A stretch of 64,000 nucleotides of DNA from Megascapheus bottae. Lineage: Eukaryota; Chordata; Mammalia; Rodentia; Geomyidae. The translations under genes were made by a program, and so were the position numbers. Below the pieces are notes generated by a model, which worked only from the letters and a program-made list of their open reading frames with translations, searched no databases and was not told the DNA's origin. Positions 12,901 through 26,300 of the stretch are shown piece after piece. Position 1 is the first letter of the stretch; every line of letters starts with the position of its first letter. Location of the stretch: the NCBI GenBank assembly GCA_024803745.1, contig JANJXV010000262.1:1054001-1118000 (forward strand), given 5' to 3'.

Positions 12901-15544
12901 GAGGTGTGTGAACTCATTGAATGGATGTGTGTGAAGTCAAAATGGAGGGGTGTGAAGTCATAGAATGGTGGTTTTTGAAGTCACAGAATGGAGGTGTGTG
13001 AAGTCATAGAATGGATGTTTCTGAAGTAAGAATGAAGGTGTGTGAAGTCATTGAATGGAGGTGTGTGAAGTCAAAATTGAGGTGTGTGAACTCATAGAAT
13101 GGAGGTATGTGAGCTCATAGAATGCAGGTGTGTGATGTCATGGAATGGAGGTGTGTGAAGTCAAAAAATGGAGTTGTGTGTAGTCAAACAATGGAGGTGT
13201 GTGAAGTCACAGAATGGAGGTCTGTGAATTCATAGAATGGAAGTGTGTGAAGTCAAAATGGAGGTGTGTGAAGTCAAAGAATGGAGGGGTGTGAAGTCAA
13301 AGAATGGAGGTGTGTGAAGTCAAAATTGTGGTGTGTGAAGTCACAAATGGAGGTGTGTGAAGTCACAGAATGGAGGTGTGTGAAGTCATAGAATGGAGGT
13401 GTGTCAAGTCACAGAAGGGAGGTGTGTGAAGTCACAGAACGAAGATGTATGAAGTCACAATGGAGGTGTGAGAGGTCATAGAATGGAGGTGTGTGAAGTC
13501 AAAGAATGGAGGTTTGTGAAGTCAAACATTGGAAGTGTGTGAAATTACAGAATGGAGGTGTGTGAAGTCATAGAATGGAGGTGTGTGAAGTCATAGAATG
13601 GAGGTGTGTCAAGTCACAGAAGGGAGGTGTGTGAAGTCACAGAACGGAGATGTGTGAAGTCAAAATGGAGGTGTGTGAAGTCACAGAATGGAGGTGTGTG
13701 AAGTCAAAGAATGGAGGTGTGTGAAGTCATAAAATGGAGGTGTGTGAAATCACAGAATGGAGATGTGAGAAGTCACAGAATGGAGTTGTGTAAAGTGACA
13801 GAGTTGAGGTGTGTGAAGACAGAGAATGGAGGTGTGTGAAGTCACAGAATGGAGGTGTATGAAGTCAGAATAGAGGTATGCGAAGTCGTAGAATGGAGAT
13901 GTGTTAAGTCAGAATGGAGCTGTGGGAATTCATAGAATGGAGGTGTGTGAAGTCAGATTGGAGGTGTGTGAACTCTTAGAATGGAGGTATGTGAAGTCAC
14001 AATGGAGGTGTGTGAAGTCATAGAATTGTGGTTTTTGAAATCACAGAATGGAGGTGTGTGGAGTCATAGAGTGGAGGTGTGTTAAGTAAGATTGGAGGTG
14101 TGTGAAGTCAATGAATGGAGGTGTGTGAACTCAGGAAGGAGGTATGTGAAGTCATAGAATGGAGGTGTGTGAAGTCAAAGAATGGAGGTGTGTGAAGTCA
14201 AAGAATGGAGGTGTGGGAAATCATAGAATGGAGGTGTGTGAAGTCACAGAATTGAGGTGTGTGAAGTCTGAATGGAGGTGTGTGAATTCAGAATGGAGGT
14301 GTGTGAAGTCATAGAATGGAGGTGTGTGAAGTCACAATGCAGGTGTGTGAACTGATAGAACGTAGGTGTTTGAAGTCACAATGTAGGTGTGTGAAGTCAT
14401 AGAATGGAGGTGTGTGAAGTCATAGAATGGAGGTGTGTGAAGTCACAGAATGGAGGTGTGTGAAGTCAAAATGGAGGTGTGTGAAGTCAAAGAATGGACG
14501 TATGTAAAGTCACAATTGTGGTGTGTGAAGTCAAAAATGCAGGTGTGTGAAGTCACAGAATGGAGGTGTGTGAAGTCAAAATGGAGGTGTGTGAGGTCAA
14601 AGAATGGATGTGTGTGAAGTCATAGAATGGAGGTGTATGAAGTCATGGAATGGAGGTTTGTGACGTCAAACATTGGAAGCGTGTGAAATTACAGAATGGA
14701 GGTGTGTGAAGTCATAGAATGGAGGTGTGTGAAGTCATAAAATGGAGGTGTGTCAAGTCACAGAAGGGAGGTGTGTGAAGTCACAGAACGGCGATGTGTG
14801 AAGTCACAATGGAGGTGTGTGAGGTCATAGAATGGAGGTGTGTGAAGACAAAGAATGGAGGTGTGGGAAATCATAGAATGGAGGTGTGTGAAGTGACAGA
14901 ATTGAGGTGTGTGAAGTCAGAATGGAGGTGTGTGAATTCAGAATGGAGGTGTGTGAAGTCATAGAAGGGAGATGTGTGAAGTCATAGATTGGAGGTGTGT
15001 GAAGTCAGAATGGAGATGTGTGAAGTCAGAGAATGGAGGTGTGAAGTCATAGAATGGAGGTGTGTGAAGTCAGAATGCAGATGTGTGAAGTCATAGAATG
15101 GAGGTGTGTGAAGTCATAGAATGGAGTTGTGTCTAGTCACAGAATAGAAGTGTGTGAAGTCATAGAATGGAGGTGTGTGAAGTCATAGAATGGAGGTGTG
15201 TGAAGTCATAGAATGGAGGTGTGTGAAGTCATAGAATGGAGGTGTGTGAAATCACAGGATGGAGGTGTGTGAAGACACAGAATGGAGGTGTGTAAAGTCA
15301 CAGAGTTGAGGTTGTGACGTCACAGAATGGACGTGTGTGAAGTCAGAGAATGGAGGTGTGTGAAGTCATAGAATGGATGTGTGTGAAATCACAGAATGGA
15401 AGTGTGTGTAGTCACAAAGTGGAGGTGTGTAAAGTCACAGAATGGAGGTGTGTGAAGTCTCAGAATGGAGGTGTGTGAAGTCATAGAATGGAGGTGTTTG
15501 AAGTCATAGAATATTGGTTTTTGAAATCAGGGAATGGAGGTGTG
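9942..15544 (+). repeat. Higher-order repeat block C (mosaic)
   Basis: The first 2 kb match the beginning of block A, including the 677-base part missing from B. From about 11975 the order of variant units departs from block A and becomes a second type of block, which is repeated at 15545-20300. Marker units AAACAATGTAGG (near 10759) and TGACGTCA (11020) are present. The A-to-C changeover marks a recombination point between two higher-order types. Confidence 0.75.
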
Positions 15545-18500
15545 TGAAGTCATAGAATGGAGGTGTGTGAAGTCACAGAATGGAGGTGTGTGAACACAGA
15601 ATGGAGGTGTGTGAATTCACAGAAGGGAGGTTTGTGAAGTCATAGAATGGATGTTTCTGAAGTAAGAATGAAGGTGTGTGAAGTCATAGAATGGAGGTGT
15701 GTGAAGACAAAATGGAGGTGTGTGAAGTCAAACAATGTAGGTATGTGAAGTCACAGAATGGAGGTGTGTGCAGTCACAGAATGGAAGTGTGTGAAGTCAA
15801 AATGGAGGTGTGTGAAGTCAAAGAATGGACGTGTGTGAAGTCAAAATTGTGGTGTGTGAAGTCACAAATGCAGGTGTGTGAAGTCACAGAATGGAGGTGT
15901 GTGAAGTCAAAATGGCGGTGTGTGAGGTCAAAAAATGGATGTGTGTGAAGTCATAGAATGGAGGTGTATGAAGTCATGGAATGGAGGTTTGTGACGTCAA
16001 ACATTGGAAGCGTGTGAAGTTACAGAATGGAGGTGTGTGAAGTCATAGAATGGAGGTGTGTGAAGTCAGAGAATGGAGGTGTGTGAAGTCAGATTGCAGG
16101 TTTGTGAAGTCATAGAATGGAGGTTTGTGAAGTCATAGATTGGAAGTGTGTGAAGTCATAGAATGGAGGTTGTGAAGTCATAGATTGAAGGTGTGTGGAA
16201 GTCATAGTATGGAGGTGTGTGAAGTCACAGAATGGAGTTGTATGAAGTCACAATGCAGGTGTGTGAAGTCATAGAATGGAGGTGTGTGAAATCAAAGAAT
16301 GGAGGTTTGTGAAGTCATAGAATGGATTGTGTGTGAAATCACAGAATGGAACTGTGTGAAGTCACAGAATGGAGGTGTGCAAAGTCACAGAGTGGAGGTG
16401 TGTGAAATCACAGAATGGAGGTGTGTGAAGTCATAGAATGGAGGTGTGTGAAGTCACAAAATGCAGTTGTGTGAAGTCAGAATAGAGGTGTTCGAAGTCA
16501 TAGAATGGAGGTGTGTGAAGTCAGAATGGAGCTGTGTGAAGTCATAGAATGGAAGTGTGTGAAGTCAGAATGGAGGTGTGTGAACTCATAGAATGGAGGT
16601 GTATGAAGTCACAATGGAGGCGTGTGAAGCCACAGAATGGATGTGTGTGAACTCAGAAAGGAGGTGTTGGAAGTCATAGAATGGAGGTCTGTGAAGTCAT
16701 AGAATGGAGGTGTGTGAAATCATAGAATGGAGGTGTGTGAAGTCACAGAATTGAGGTGTGTGAAGTCAGAATGGAGGTGTGTGAAGTCAGAATGGAGGTG
16801 TGTGAAGTCAGAGAATGGAGGTGTGTGAAGTCACAATGCAGGTGTGTGAACTCATAGAACGGAGGTGTGTGAAGTCACAATGTAGGTTTCTGAAGTCATA
16901 GAATGGAGGTGTGTGAAGTCATAGAATGGAGGTTTGTGAAGTCACAGAATGGAGGTGTGTGATGTCATAGAATGGAGGTGTGTGAACTCAGAGTGGAGGT
17001 GTGTGAAATCACAGAATGGAGGTGTGTGAAGTCATAGAATGGAAGTGTGTGAAGTCATAGAATGGAGGTGTGTGAAGTCAGAATGGAGGTGTGTGAAGTC
17101 ACAGAATGGAGGTGTGTGAAGTCAAAATTGTGATGTGTGAAGTCACAAATGGAGGTGTGTGAAGTCACAGAGTGGAGGTGTGTGAAATCAAAATGGAATT
17201 TTGTGAAGTCAAAGAAAGGAGTTGTGTGAAGTCATAGAATGGATGTGTATGAAGTCATGGAATGGAGGTTGGTGAAGTCAAATATTGGAAGTGTGTGAAG
17301 TTACAGAATGGAGGTGTGTGAAGTCATAGAAGGGAGATGTGTGAAGTCATAGATTGGAGGTGTGTCAAGTCAGAAAGGAGATGTGTGAAGTCAGAGAATG
17401 GAGGTGTGAAGTCATAGAATGGAGGTGTGTGAAGTCAGAATGCAGATGTGTGAAGTCATAGAATGGTGGTGTGTGAAGTCATAGAATGGAGGTGTGTGAA
17501 GTCATAGAATGGAGGTGTGTGAAGTCATAGAATGGAGGTGTGTGAAATCACAGGATGGAGGTGTGTGAAGACACAGAATGGAGGTGTGTAAAGTCACAGA
17601 GTGGAGGTGTGTGAAGTCACAGAATGGAGGTGTGTGAAGACAGAGAATGGAGGTGTGTGAAGTCACAGGATGGAGGTGTGTGAAGTCAGAATAGAGGTGT
17701 GCGAAGTCATAGAATGGAGGTGTGTGAAGTCAGAATGGAGGTGTGTGAACTCATTGAATGGATGTGTGTGAAGTCAAAATGGAGGGGTGTGAAGTCATAG
17801 AATGGTGGTTTTTGAAGTCACAGAATGGAGGTGTGTGAAGTCATAGAATGGATGTTTCTGAAGTAAGAATGAAGGTGTGTGAAGTCATTGAATGGAGGTG
17901 TGTGAAGTCAAAATTGAGGTGTGTGAACTCATAAAATGGAGGTATGTGAGCTCACAGAATGCAGGTGTGTGATGTCATGGAATGGAGGTGTGTGAAGTCA
18001 AAAAATGGAGTTGTGTGTAGTCAAACAATGGAGGTGTGTGAAGTCACAGAATGGAGGTCTGTGAATTCACAGAATGGAAGTGTGTGAAGTCAAAATGGAG
18101 GTGTGTGAAGTCAAAGAATGGAGGGGTGTGAAGTCAAAGAATGGAGGTGTGTGAAGTCAAAATTGTGGTGTGTGAAGTCACAAATGGAGGTGTGTGAAGT
18201 CACAGAATGGAGGTGTGTGAAGTCATAGAATGGAGGTGTGTCAAGTCACAGAAGGGAGGTGTGTGAAGTCACAGAACGAAGATGTATGAAGTCACAATGG
18301 AGGTGTGAGAGGTCATAGAATGGAGGTGTGTGAAGTCAAAGAATGGAGGTTTGTGAAGTCAAACATTGGAAGTGTGTGAAATTACAGAATGGAGGTGTGT
18401 GAAGTCATAGAATGGAGGTGTGTGAAGTCATAGAATGGAGGTGTGTCAAGTCACAGAAGGGAGGTGTGTGAAGTCACAGAACGGAGATGTGTGAAGTCAA

Positions 18501-20300
18501 AATGGAGGTGTGTGAAGTCACAGAATGGAGGTGTGTGAAGTCAAAGAATGGAGGTGTGTGAAGTCATAAAATGGAGGTGTGTGAAATCACAGAATGGAGG
18601 TGTGTGAAGTCACAGAATGGAGGTGTATGAAGTCAGAATAGAGGTATGCGAAGTCGTAGAATGGAGATGTGTTAAGTCAGAATGGAGCTGTGGGAATTCA
18701 TAGAATGGAGGTGTGTGAAGTCAGATTGGAGGTGTGTGAACTCTTAGAATGGAGGTATGTGAAGTCACAATGGAGGTGTGTGAAGTCATAGAATTGTGGT
18801 TTTTGAAATCACAGAATGGAGGTGTGTGGAGTCATAGAGTGGAGGTGTGTGAAGTAAGATTGGAGGTGTGTGAAGTAAATGAATGGAGGTGTGTGAACTC
18901 AGAAAGGAGGTATGTGAAGTCATAGAATGGAGGTGTGTGAAGTCAAAGAATGGAGGTGTGGGAAATCATAGAATGGAGGTGTGTGAAGTCACAGAATTGA
19001 GGTGTGTGAAGTCTGAATGGAGGTGTGTGAATTCAGAATGGAGGTGTGTGAAGTCATAGAATGGAGGTGTGTGAAGTCACAATGCAGGTGTGTGAACTGA
19101 TAGAACGTAGGTGTTTGAAGTCACAATGTAGGTGTGTGAAGTCATAGAATGGAGGTGTGTGAAGTCATAGAATGGAGGTGTGTGAAGTCACAGAATGGAG
19201 GTGTGTGAAGTCAAAATGGAGGTGTGTGAAGTCAAAGAATGGACGTATGTAAAGTCACAATTGTGGTGTGTGAAGTCAAAAATGCAGGTGTGTGAAGTCA
19301 CAGAATGGAGGTGTGTGAAGTCAAAATGGAGGTGTGTGAGGTCAAAGAATGGATGTGTGTGAAGTCATAGAATGGAGGTGTATGAAGTCATGGAATGGAG
19401 GTTTGTGACGTCAAACATTGGAAGCGTGTGAAATTACAGAATGGAGGTGTGTGAAGTCATAGAATGGAGGTGTGTGAAGTCATAAAATGGAGGTGTGTCA
19501 AGTCACAGAAGGGAGGTGTGTGAAGTCACAGAACGGCGATGTGTGAAGTCACAATGGAGGTGTGTGAGGTCATAGAATGGAGGTGTGTGAAGACAAAGAA
19601 TGGAGGTGTGGGAAATCATAGAATGGAGGTGTGTGAAGTGAAAGAATTGAGGTGTGTGAAGTCAGAATGGAGGTGTGTGAATTCAGAATGGAGGTGTGTG
19701 AAGTCATAGAAGGGAGATGTGTGAAGTCATAGATTGGAGGTGTGTGAAGTCAGAATGGAGATGTGTGAAGTCAGAGAATGGAGGTGTGAAGTCATAGAAT
19801 GGAGGTGTGTGAAGTCAGAATGCAGATGTGTGAAGTCATAGAATGGAGGTGTGTGAAGTCATAGAATGGAGGTGTGTCTAGTCACAGAATAGAAGTGTGT
19901 GAAGTCATAGAATGGAGGTGTGTGAAGTCATAGAATGGAGGTGTGTATAGTCATAGAATGGAGGTGTGTGAAGTCATAGAATGGAGGTGTGTGAAATCAC
20001 AGGATGGAGGTGTGTGAAGACACAGAATGGAGGTGTGTAAAGTCACAGAGTGGAGGTGTGTGAAGTCACAGAATGGAGGTTTGTGAAGTCAGAGAATGGA
20101 GGTGTGTGAAGTCATAGAATGGAGGTGTGTGAAATCACAGAATGGAAGTGTGTGTAGTCACAAAGTGGAGGTGTGTAAAGTCACAGAATGGAGGTGTGTG
20201 AAGTCTCAGAATGGAGGTGTGTGAAGTCATAGAATGGAGGTGTTTGAAGTCATAGAATATTGGTTTTTGAAGTCAGAGAATGGAGGTGTGTAAAGTCATA
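15545..20300 (+). repeat. Higher-order repeat block D
   Basis: Tandem copy of the second block type. The marker variant near 15731 lies 4972 bases after its block-C counterpart, while later markers (for example a GAATATTGGTTTTTGAA unit near 15508 and 20255) are about 4.75 kb apart because D has lost several units. Similarity to block C is high but visibly lower than between A and B. Boundaries are approximate. Confidence 0.7.
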
Positions 20301-23300
20301 GAATGGAGGTGTGTGAGGTCAGATTGGAGGTGTGTGAAGTCACAGAATGGAATTGTGTCAACTCAGAAAGGAGGTGTGTGAAGTCATAGAATGGAGGTGT
20401 TTGAAGTCATAGAATGGAGGTGTGTGAAATCATAGAATGGAGGTGTGTGAAGTCACAGAAATGAGGTGTTTGAAGTCAAAATGGAAGTATGTGAAGTCAG
20501 AATGAAGGTGTGTGAAGTCATAGAATGGAGGTGTGTGAAGTCATAGAATGGAGGTGTGTGAAGTCACAGAAAGGAGGTGTGTGAACTCATAGAATGGAGG
20601 AGTGTGAAGTCATAGAATGGAGGTGTGTGAAGTCACAGAATTGAGGTGTGTGAAGTTAGAATGGAGGTGTGTGAAGTCATAGAATGGAGGTGTGTGAAAT
20701 CATAGAATGGAGGTGTGTGTAGTCACAGAGTGGAGGTATGTAAAGTCACAGAGTGGAGGTGTGTGAAGTCTCAGAATGGAGGTTTGTGAAGTCATAGAAT
20801 GGAGGTGTTTGAAGTCATACAATATTGGTTTTTGAAGTCAGAGAATGGAGGTGTGTGAAGTCATAGAATGGAGGTGTGTGAGGTCAGATTGGAGGTGTGT
20901 GAAGTCACAGAATGGAAGTGTGTCAACTCAGAAAGGAGGTGTGTGAAGTCATAGAATGGAGGTGTGTGAAATCATAGAATGGAGGTGTGTGAAATCATAG
21001 AATGGAGGTGTGTGAAGTCACAGAAATGAGGTGTTTGAAGTCAAAATGGAAGTGTGTGAAGTCAGAATGGAGGTGTGTGAAGTCATAGAATGGAGGTGTG
21101 TGAAGTCATAGAATGGAGATGTGTGAAGTCACAGAATGGAGGTGTGTGAACTCATAGAATGGAGGAGTGTGAAGTCATAGAATGGACGTGTGTGAAGTCA
21201 CAGATGTAGGTGTGTGAAGTCATAGAATGGAGGTGTGTGAAGTCACAGAATGGAGGTGTGTGAACCCAGAATGGAGGTGTGTGAATTCACAGAAGGGAGG
21301 TTTGTGAAGTCATAGAATGGATTGTGAGTGAAATCACAGAATGGACGTGTGTGAAGTCACAGAATGGAGGTTTGTGAAGTTATAGAATGGAGGTGTGTGA
21401 AGTCACAGAATGCAGGTGTGTGAAGTCAGAACAGAGGTGTGCGAAGTCATAGAATGCAGGAGTGTGAAGTGGAAATGAAGCTGTGTGAAGTCATAGAATG
21501 GAAGTGTTTGAAGTCAGAATGGAGGTGTGTGAACTCATAGAATGGAGGTGTATGAAGTCACAATGGAGGTGTGTGAAGTTACAGAATGGATGTGTGTGAC
21601 CTCAGAAAGGAGTTGTGTAAAGTCATAGAATGGAGGTCTGTGAAGTCATAGAATGGAGGTGTGTGAAATCATAGAATGGAGGTGTGTGAAGTCACAGAAT
21701 TGAGGTGTGTGAAGTCACAATGCAGGTGTGTGAAGTCAGAATGGAGTGGTGTGAAGTCAGATAATGGACGTGTGTGAAGTCACAATGCAGGTGTGTGAAC
21801 TCATAGAATGGACGTGTGTGAAGTAACAATGTAGGTTTCTGAAATCATAGAATGGAGGTGTGTGAAGTCACAGAATGGAGGTGCGTGAAGGCATAGAATG
21901 GAGGTGTGTGAAGTCATAGAATGGAGGTGTGTGTAATCACAGAATAGAGGTGTGTGAAGGCATAGAATGGAGGTGTGTGAAGTCATAGAATGGAGGTGTG
22001 TGAAGTCACAGAATGGAGGTGTGTGAAGGCATAGAATGGAGGTGTGTGAAGTCATAGAATGGAGGTGTGTGAAATCACAGAATAGAGGTGTGTGAAGTCA
22101 CAGTATGGAGGTGTGTGAACTCAGATTTGAGGTGTGTGAAGTCACAGAATGGAGGTGTGTGAAGTCATAGAAGTAGGTGTGTGAAGTCACAGAATGGAGG
22201 TGTGTGAAGACACAGAATGGAGGTCTGTGAACTCAGTGAGGAGGTGTGTGAAGTCACAGAATGGAGGTGTGTGAAGACATAGAATGGAAGTGTGTGAAGT
22301 CATAGAATGGAGGTGTGTGAAGTCAGAATAGAGGTGTGTGAATTCACAGAATGGAGGCTTGTGAACCCAGAATGGAGGTGTGTGAAGTCACAGAATGGAG
22401 GTTTGTGAAGTCATAGAATGGAGGTGTGTGAAGTCACAGAATGGAGGGGTGTGAAGTCAGAATGGAGGTGTACGAAGTCATAGAAGGGAGGTGTGTGAAG
22501 TCAGAATGGAGCTGTATGAACTCATGAAATGGAGGTGTGTGAAGTCACAATGGAGATGTGTGAAGTCATAGAATGGTGGTTTTTGAATTCACAGAATGGA
22601 GATGTGTGAAGTCATAGAATGGAGGTGTGTGAAGTCAGATTGGAGGTATGTGAAGTCACAGAATGGAGGTGTGTCAACTCAGAAATGAGGTATGTGAATT
22701 CATAGAATGGAGGTGTGTGAAGTCACAGAATTGAGGTGTGTGAAGTCAGAATGGAGATGTGTGAATTCAGAATGGAGGTGTGTGAAGTCAAAGAATGGAG
22801 TTGTGTGAAGTCACAATGCAGGTGTGTGAAGTCATAGAATGGAGGTGTGTGAACTCATAGAATGGAGGTGTGTGAAGACACAAAATGGAGGTGTGTGAAG
22901 TCATATATTGGAGGTGTGTGAAGTCACAGAATGGAGGTGTTTGTGAAGTCACAATGTAGGTGTGTGAAGTCATAGAATGGAGGTGTGTGAAGTCATAGAA
23001 TGGAGGTGTGCAAAGTCACAAAATGGAGGTGTGTGAAGTCATATATTGGAGGTTTGTGAAGTCACAGAATGCAGGTGTGTGAACTCAGAATGGAGGTTTG
23101 TGAAGTCACAGAATGGAGGTGTGTGAAATCATAGAATGGAGATATGTGAAGTCACAGAATGGAGGTGTGTGAAATCGTAGAATGGAGGTGTGTGAAGTCA
23201 GAGAATCGAGGTGTGTGAAGTCACAGAATGGAGGTGTGTGAACTCACAATGGAGATGAGTGAAGTTACAGAATGGAGGTGTGTGAAGTCATAGAATGGAA

Positions 23301-26300
23301 GTGTGTGAAGTCATAGAATGTAGATGTGTGATGTCAGAATGGAGGTGTGTGAAGTCACAGAATGGAGTTGTGTGACGTCATAAATGTTGGTGTGTGAAGT
23401 CATGGAATGGAGATTTGAAGTCATAGAATGGAGGTGTGAAGTCATAGAATGGAGGTGTGTGATGTCACAGAAGGCATGTGTGTGAAGTCACAGAATAGAG
23501 TTGTGTGAAGTCACAATGGAGTTGTGTGAATTCATAGAGTGGAGATGTGTGAAGTCATAGAATGGAGGTGTGTGAAGTCATAGAATGGAGGTGTGTGAAA
23601 TCACAGAGTGGAGGTGTGTAAAGTCACAGAGTGGAGGTGTGTGAATTCATAGAATGGAGGGTTGTGTAGTCAAAGAATGGAGGTGTGTGAAGTCAGAGAA
23701 TGGAGGTGTGTGAAGTCATAGAATGGAGGTGTGTGAGGTCAGATTGGAGGTGTGTGAAGTCACAGAATGGAATTGTGTGAACACAGAAAGAGGTGTGTGA
23801 AGTCATAGAATGGAGGTGTGTGAAGTCATAGAATGGAGGTGTGTGAAATCATAGAATGGAGGTGTGTGAAGTCACAGAAATGAGGTCTTTGAAGTCAAAA
23901 TGGAAGTGTGTGAAGTCAGAATGGAGGTGTGTGAAGTCATAGAATGGAGGTGTGTGAAGTCACAGAATGGAGGTGTGTGAACTCATAGAATGGAGGAGTG
24001 TGAAGTCATAGAATGGAGGTGTGTGAAGTCACAGATGGAGGTGTGTGAAGTCATAGAATGGAGGTGTGTGAAGTCACAGAACGGAGGTGTGTGAACCCAG
24101 AATGGAGGTGTGTGAATTCACAGAAGGGAGGTTTGTGAAGTCATAGAATGCATGTTTCTGAAGTAAGAATGAAGGTGTGTGAAGTCATAGAATGGAGGTG
24201 TGTGAAGTCAAAATGGAGGTGTGTGAAGTCCAACAATGTAGGTGTGTGAAGTCACAGAATGGAGGTGTGTGAACTCACAGAATGGAAGTGTGTGAAGTCA
24301 AAATGGAGGTGTGTGAAATCAAAGAATGGACGTGTGTGAAGTCAAAATTGTGGTGTGTGAAGTCACAAATGCAGGTGTGTGAAGTCACAGAATGGAGGTG
24401 TGTGAAGTCAAAATGGAGGTGTGTGAGGTCAAAGAATGGATGTGTGTGAAGTCATAGAATGGAGGTGTATGAAGTCTTGGAATGGAGGTTTGTGATGTCA
24501 AACATTGGAAGCGTGTGAAGTTACAGAATGGAGGTGTGTGAAGTCATAGAATGGAGGTGTGTGAAGTCAGAGAATGGAGGTGTGTGAAGTCAGATTGCAG
24601 GTTTGTGAAGTCATAGAATGGAGGTTTGTGAAGTCATAGATTGGAAGTGTGTGAAGTCATAGAATGGAGGTTGTGAAGTCATAGATTGAAGGTGTGTGGA
24701 AGTCATAGTATGGAGGTGTGTGAAGTCACAGAAAGGAGGTGTGTGAATTCACAGAATGGAGTTGTATGAAGTCACAATGGAGGTGTGTGAAGTCATAGAA
24801 TGGAGGTGTGTGAAATCAAAGAATGGAGGTTTGTGAAGTCATAGAATGGATTGTGTGTGAAATCACAGAATGGAGTTGTGTGAAGTCACAGAATGGAGGT
24901 GTGTAAATTCACAGAGTGGAGGTGTGTGAAGTCACAGAATGGAGGTGTGTGAAGTCATAGAATGGAGGTGTGTGAAATCACAGAATGCAGTTGTGTGAAG
25001 TCAGAATAGAGGTGTGCGAAGTCATAGAATGGAGGTGTGTGAAGTCAGAATGGAGCTGTGTGAAGTCATAGAATGGAAGTGTGTGAAGTCAGAATGGAGG
25101 TGTGTGAACTCATAGAATGGAGGTGTATGAAGTCACAGAATGGATGTGTGTGAACTCAGAAAGGAGGTGTGTGAAGTCATAGAATGGAGGTCTGTGAAGT
25201 CATAGAATGGAGGTGTGTGAAATCATAGAATGGAGGTGTGTGAAGTAACAGAATTGGGGTGTGTGAAGTCAGAATGGAGGTGTGTGAAGTCAGAATGGAG
25301 GTGTGTGAAGTCAGCGAATGGAGGTGTGTGAAGTCACAATGCAGGTGTGTGAACTCATACAATGGAGGTGTGTGAAGTCACAATGTAGGTTTCTGAAGTC
25401 ATAGAATGGAGGTGTGTGAAGTCATAGAATGGAGGTGTGTGAAGTCACAGAATGGAGGTGTGTGATGTCATAGAATGGAGGTGTGTGAAGTCACAGAAAG
25501 GAGGTGTGTAAAGGCATAGAATGGACTTGTGTGAAGTCATAGAATGGAGGTGTGTGAAGTCATAGAATGGGGGTGTGTGAAGTCACAGAATGGATTTGTG
25601 TGAAGTCACACTATGGAGGGGTGTGAACTCAGATTTGAGGTGTGTGAGGTCACAGAATGGAGGTGTGTAAAGTCATGTAACGAGGTGTGTGAAGTCACAG
25701 AATGGAGGTGTGTGAAGACACAGAATGGAGGTGTGTGAACTTAGAGTGGAGGTGTGTGAAGTCACAGAATGGAGGTGTGTGAAGTCATAGAATGGAAGTG
25801 TGTGAAGTCATAGAATGGAGGTGTGTGAAGTCAGAATGGAGGTGTGTGAAGTCAAAAATAGAGTTGTGTTAACTCAGAATGGAGGTGTGTGAAGTCACAG
25901 AATGGTGGTGTGTGAAGTCAAAATTGTGATGTGTGAAGTCACAAATGGAGGTGTGTGAAGTCACAGAGTGGAGGTGTGTGAAATCAAAATGGAATTTTGT
26001 GAAGTCAAAGAAAGGAGTTGTGTGAAGTCATAGAATGGATGTGTATGAAGTCATGGAATGGAGGTTGGTGAAGTCAAACATTGGAAGTGTGTGAAGATAC
26101 AGAATGGAGGTGTGTGAAGTCATAGAAGGGATATGTGTGAAGTCATAGACTGGAGGTTTGTGAAGTCAGAATGGAGATGTGTGAAGTCAGAGAATGGAGG
26201 TGTGAAATCATAGAATGGAGGTGTGTGAAGTCAGAATGCAGATGTGTGAAGTCATAGAATGGAGGTGTGTGAAGTCATAGAATGGAGGTGTGTGAAGTCA

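Noticed and set aside
21801..25362. Minus-strand frames rich in SHTSIL and FTHLHS repeats
   Set aside because: Antisense of the same satellite; low-complexity peptides with no independent support.
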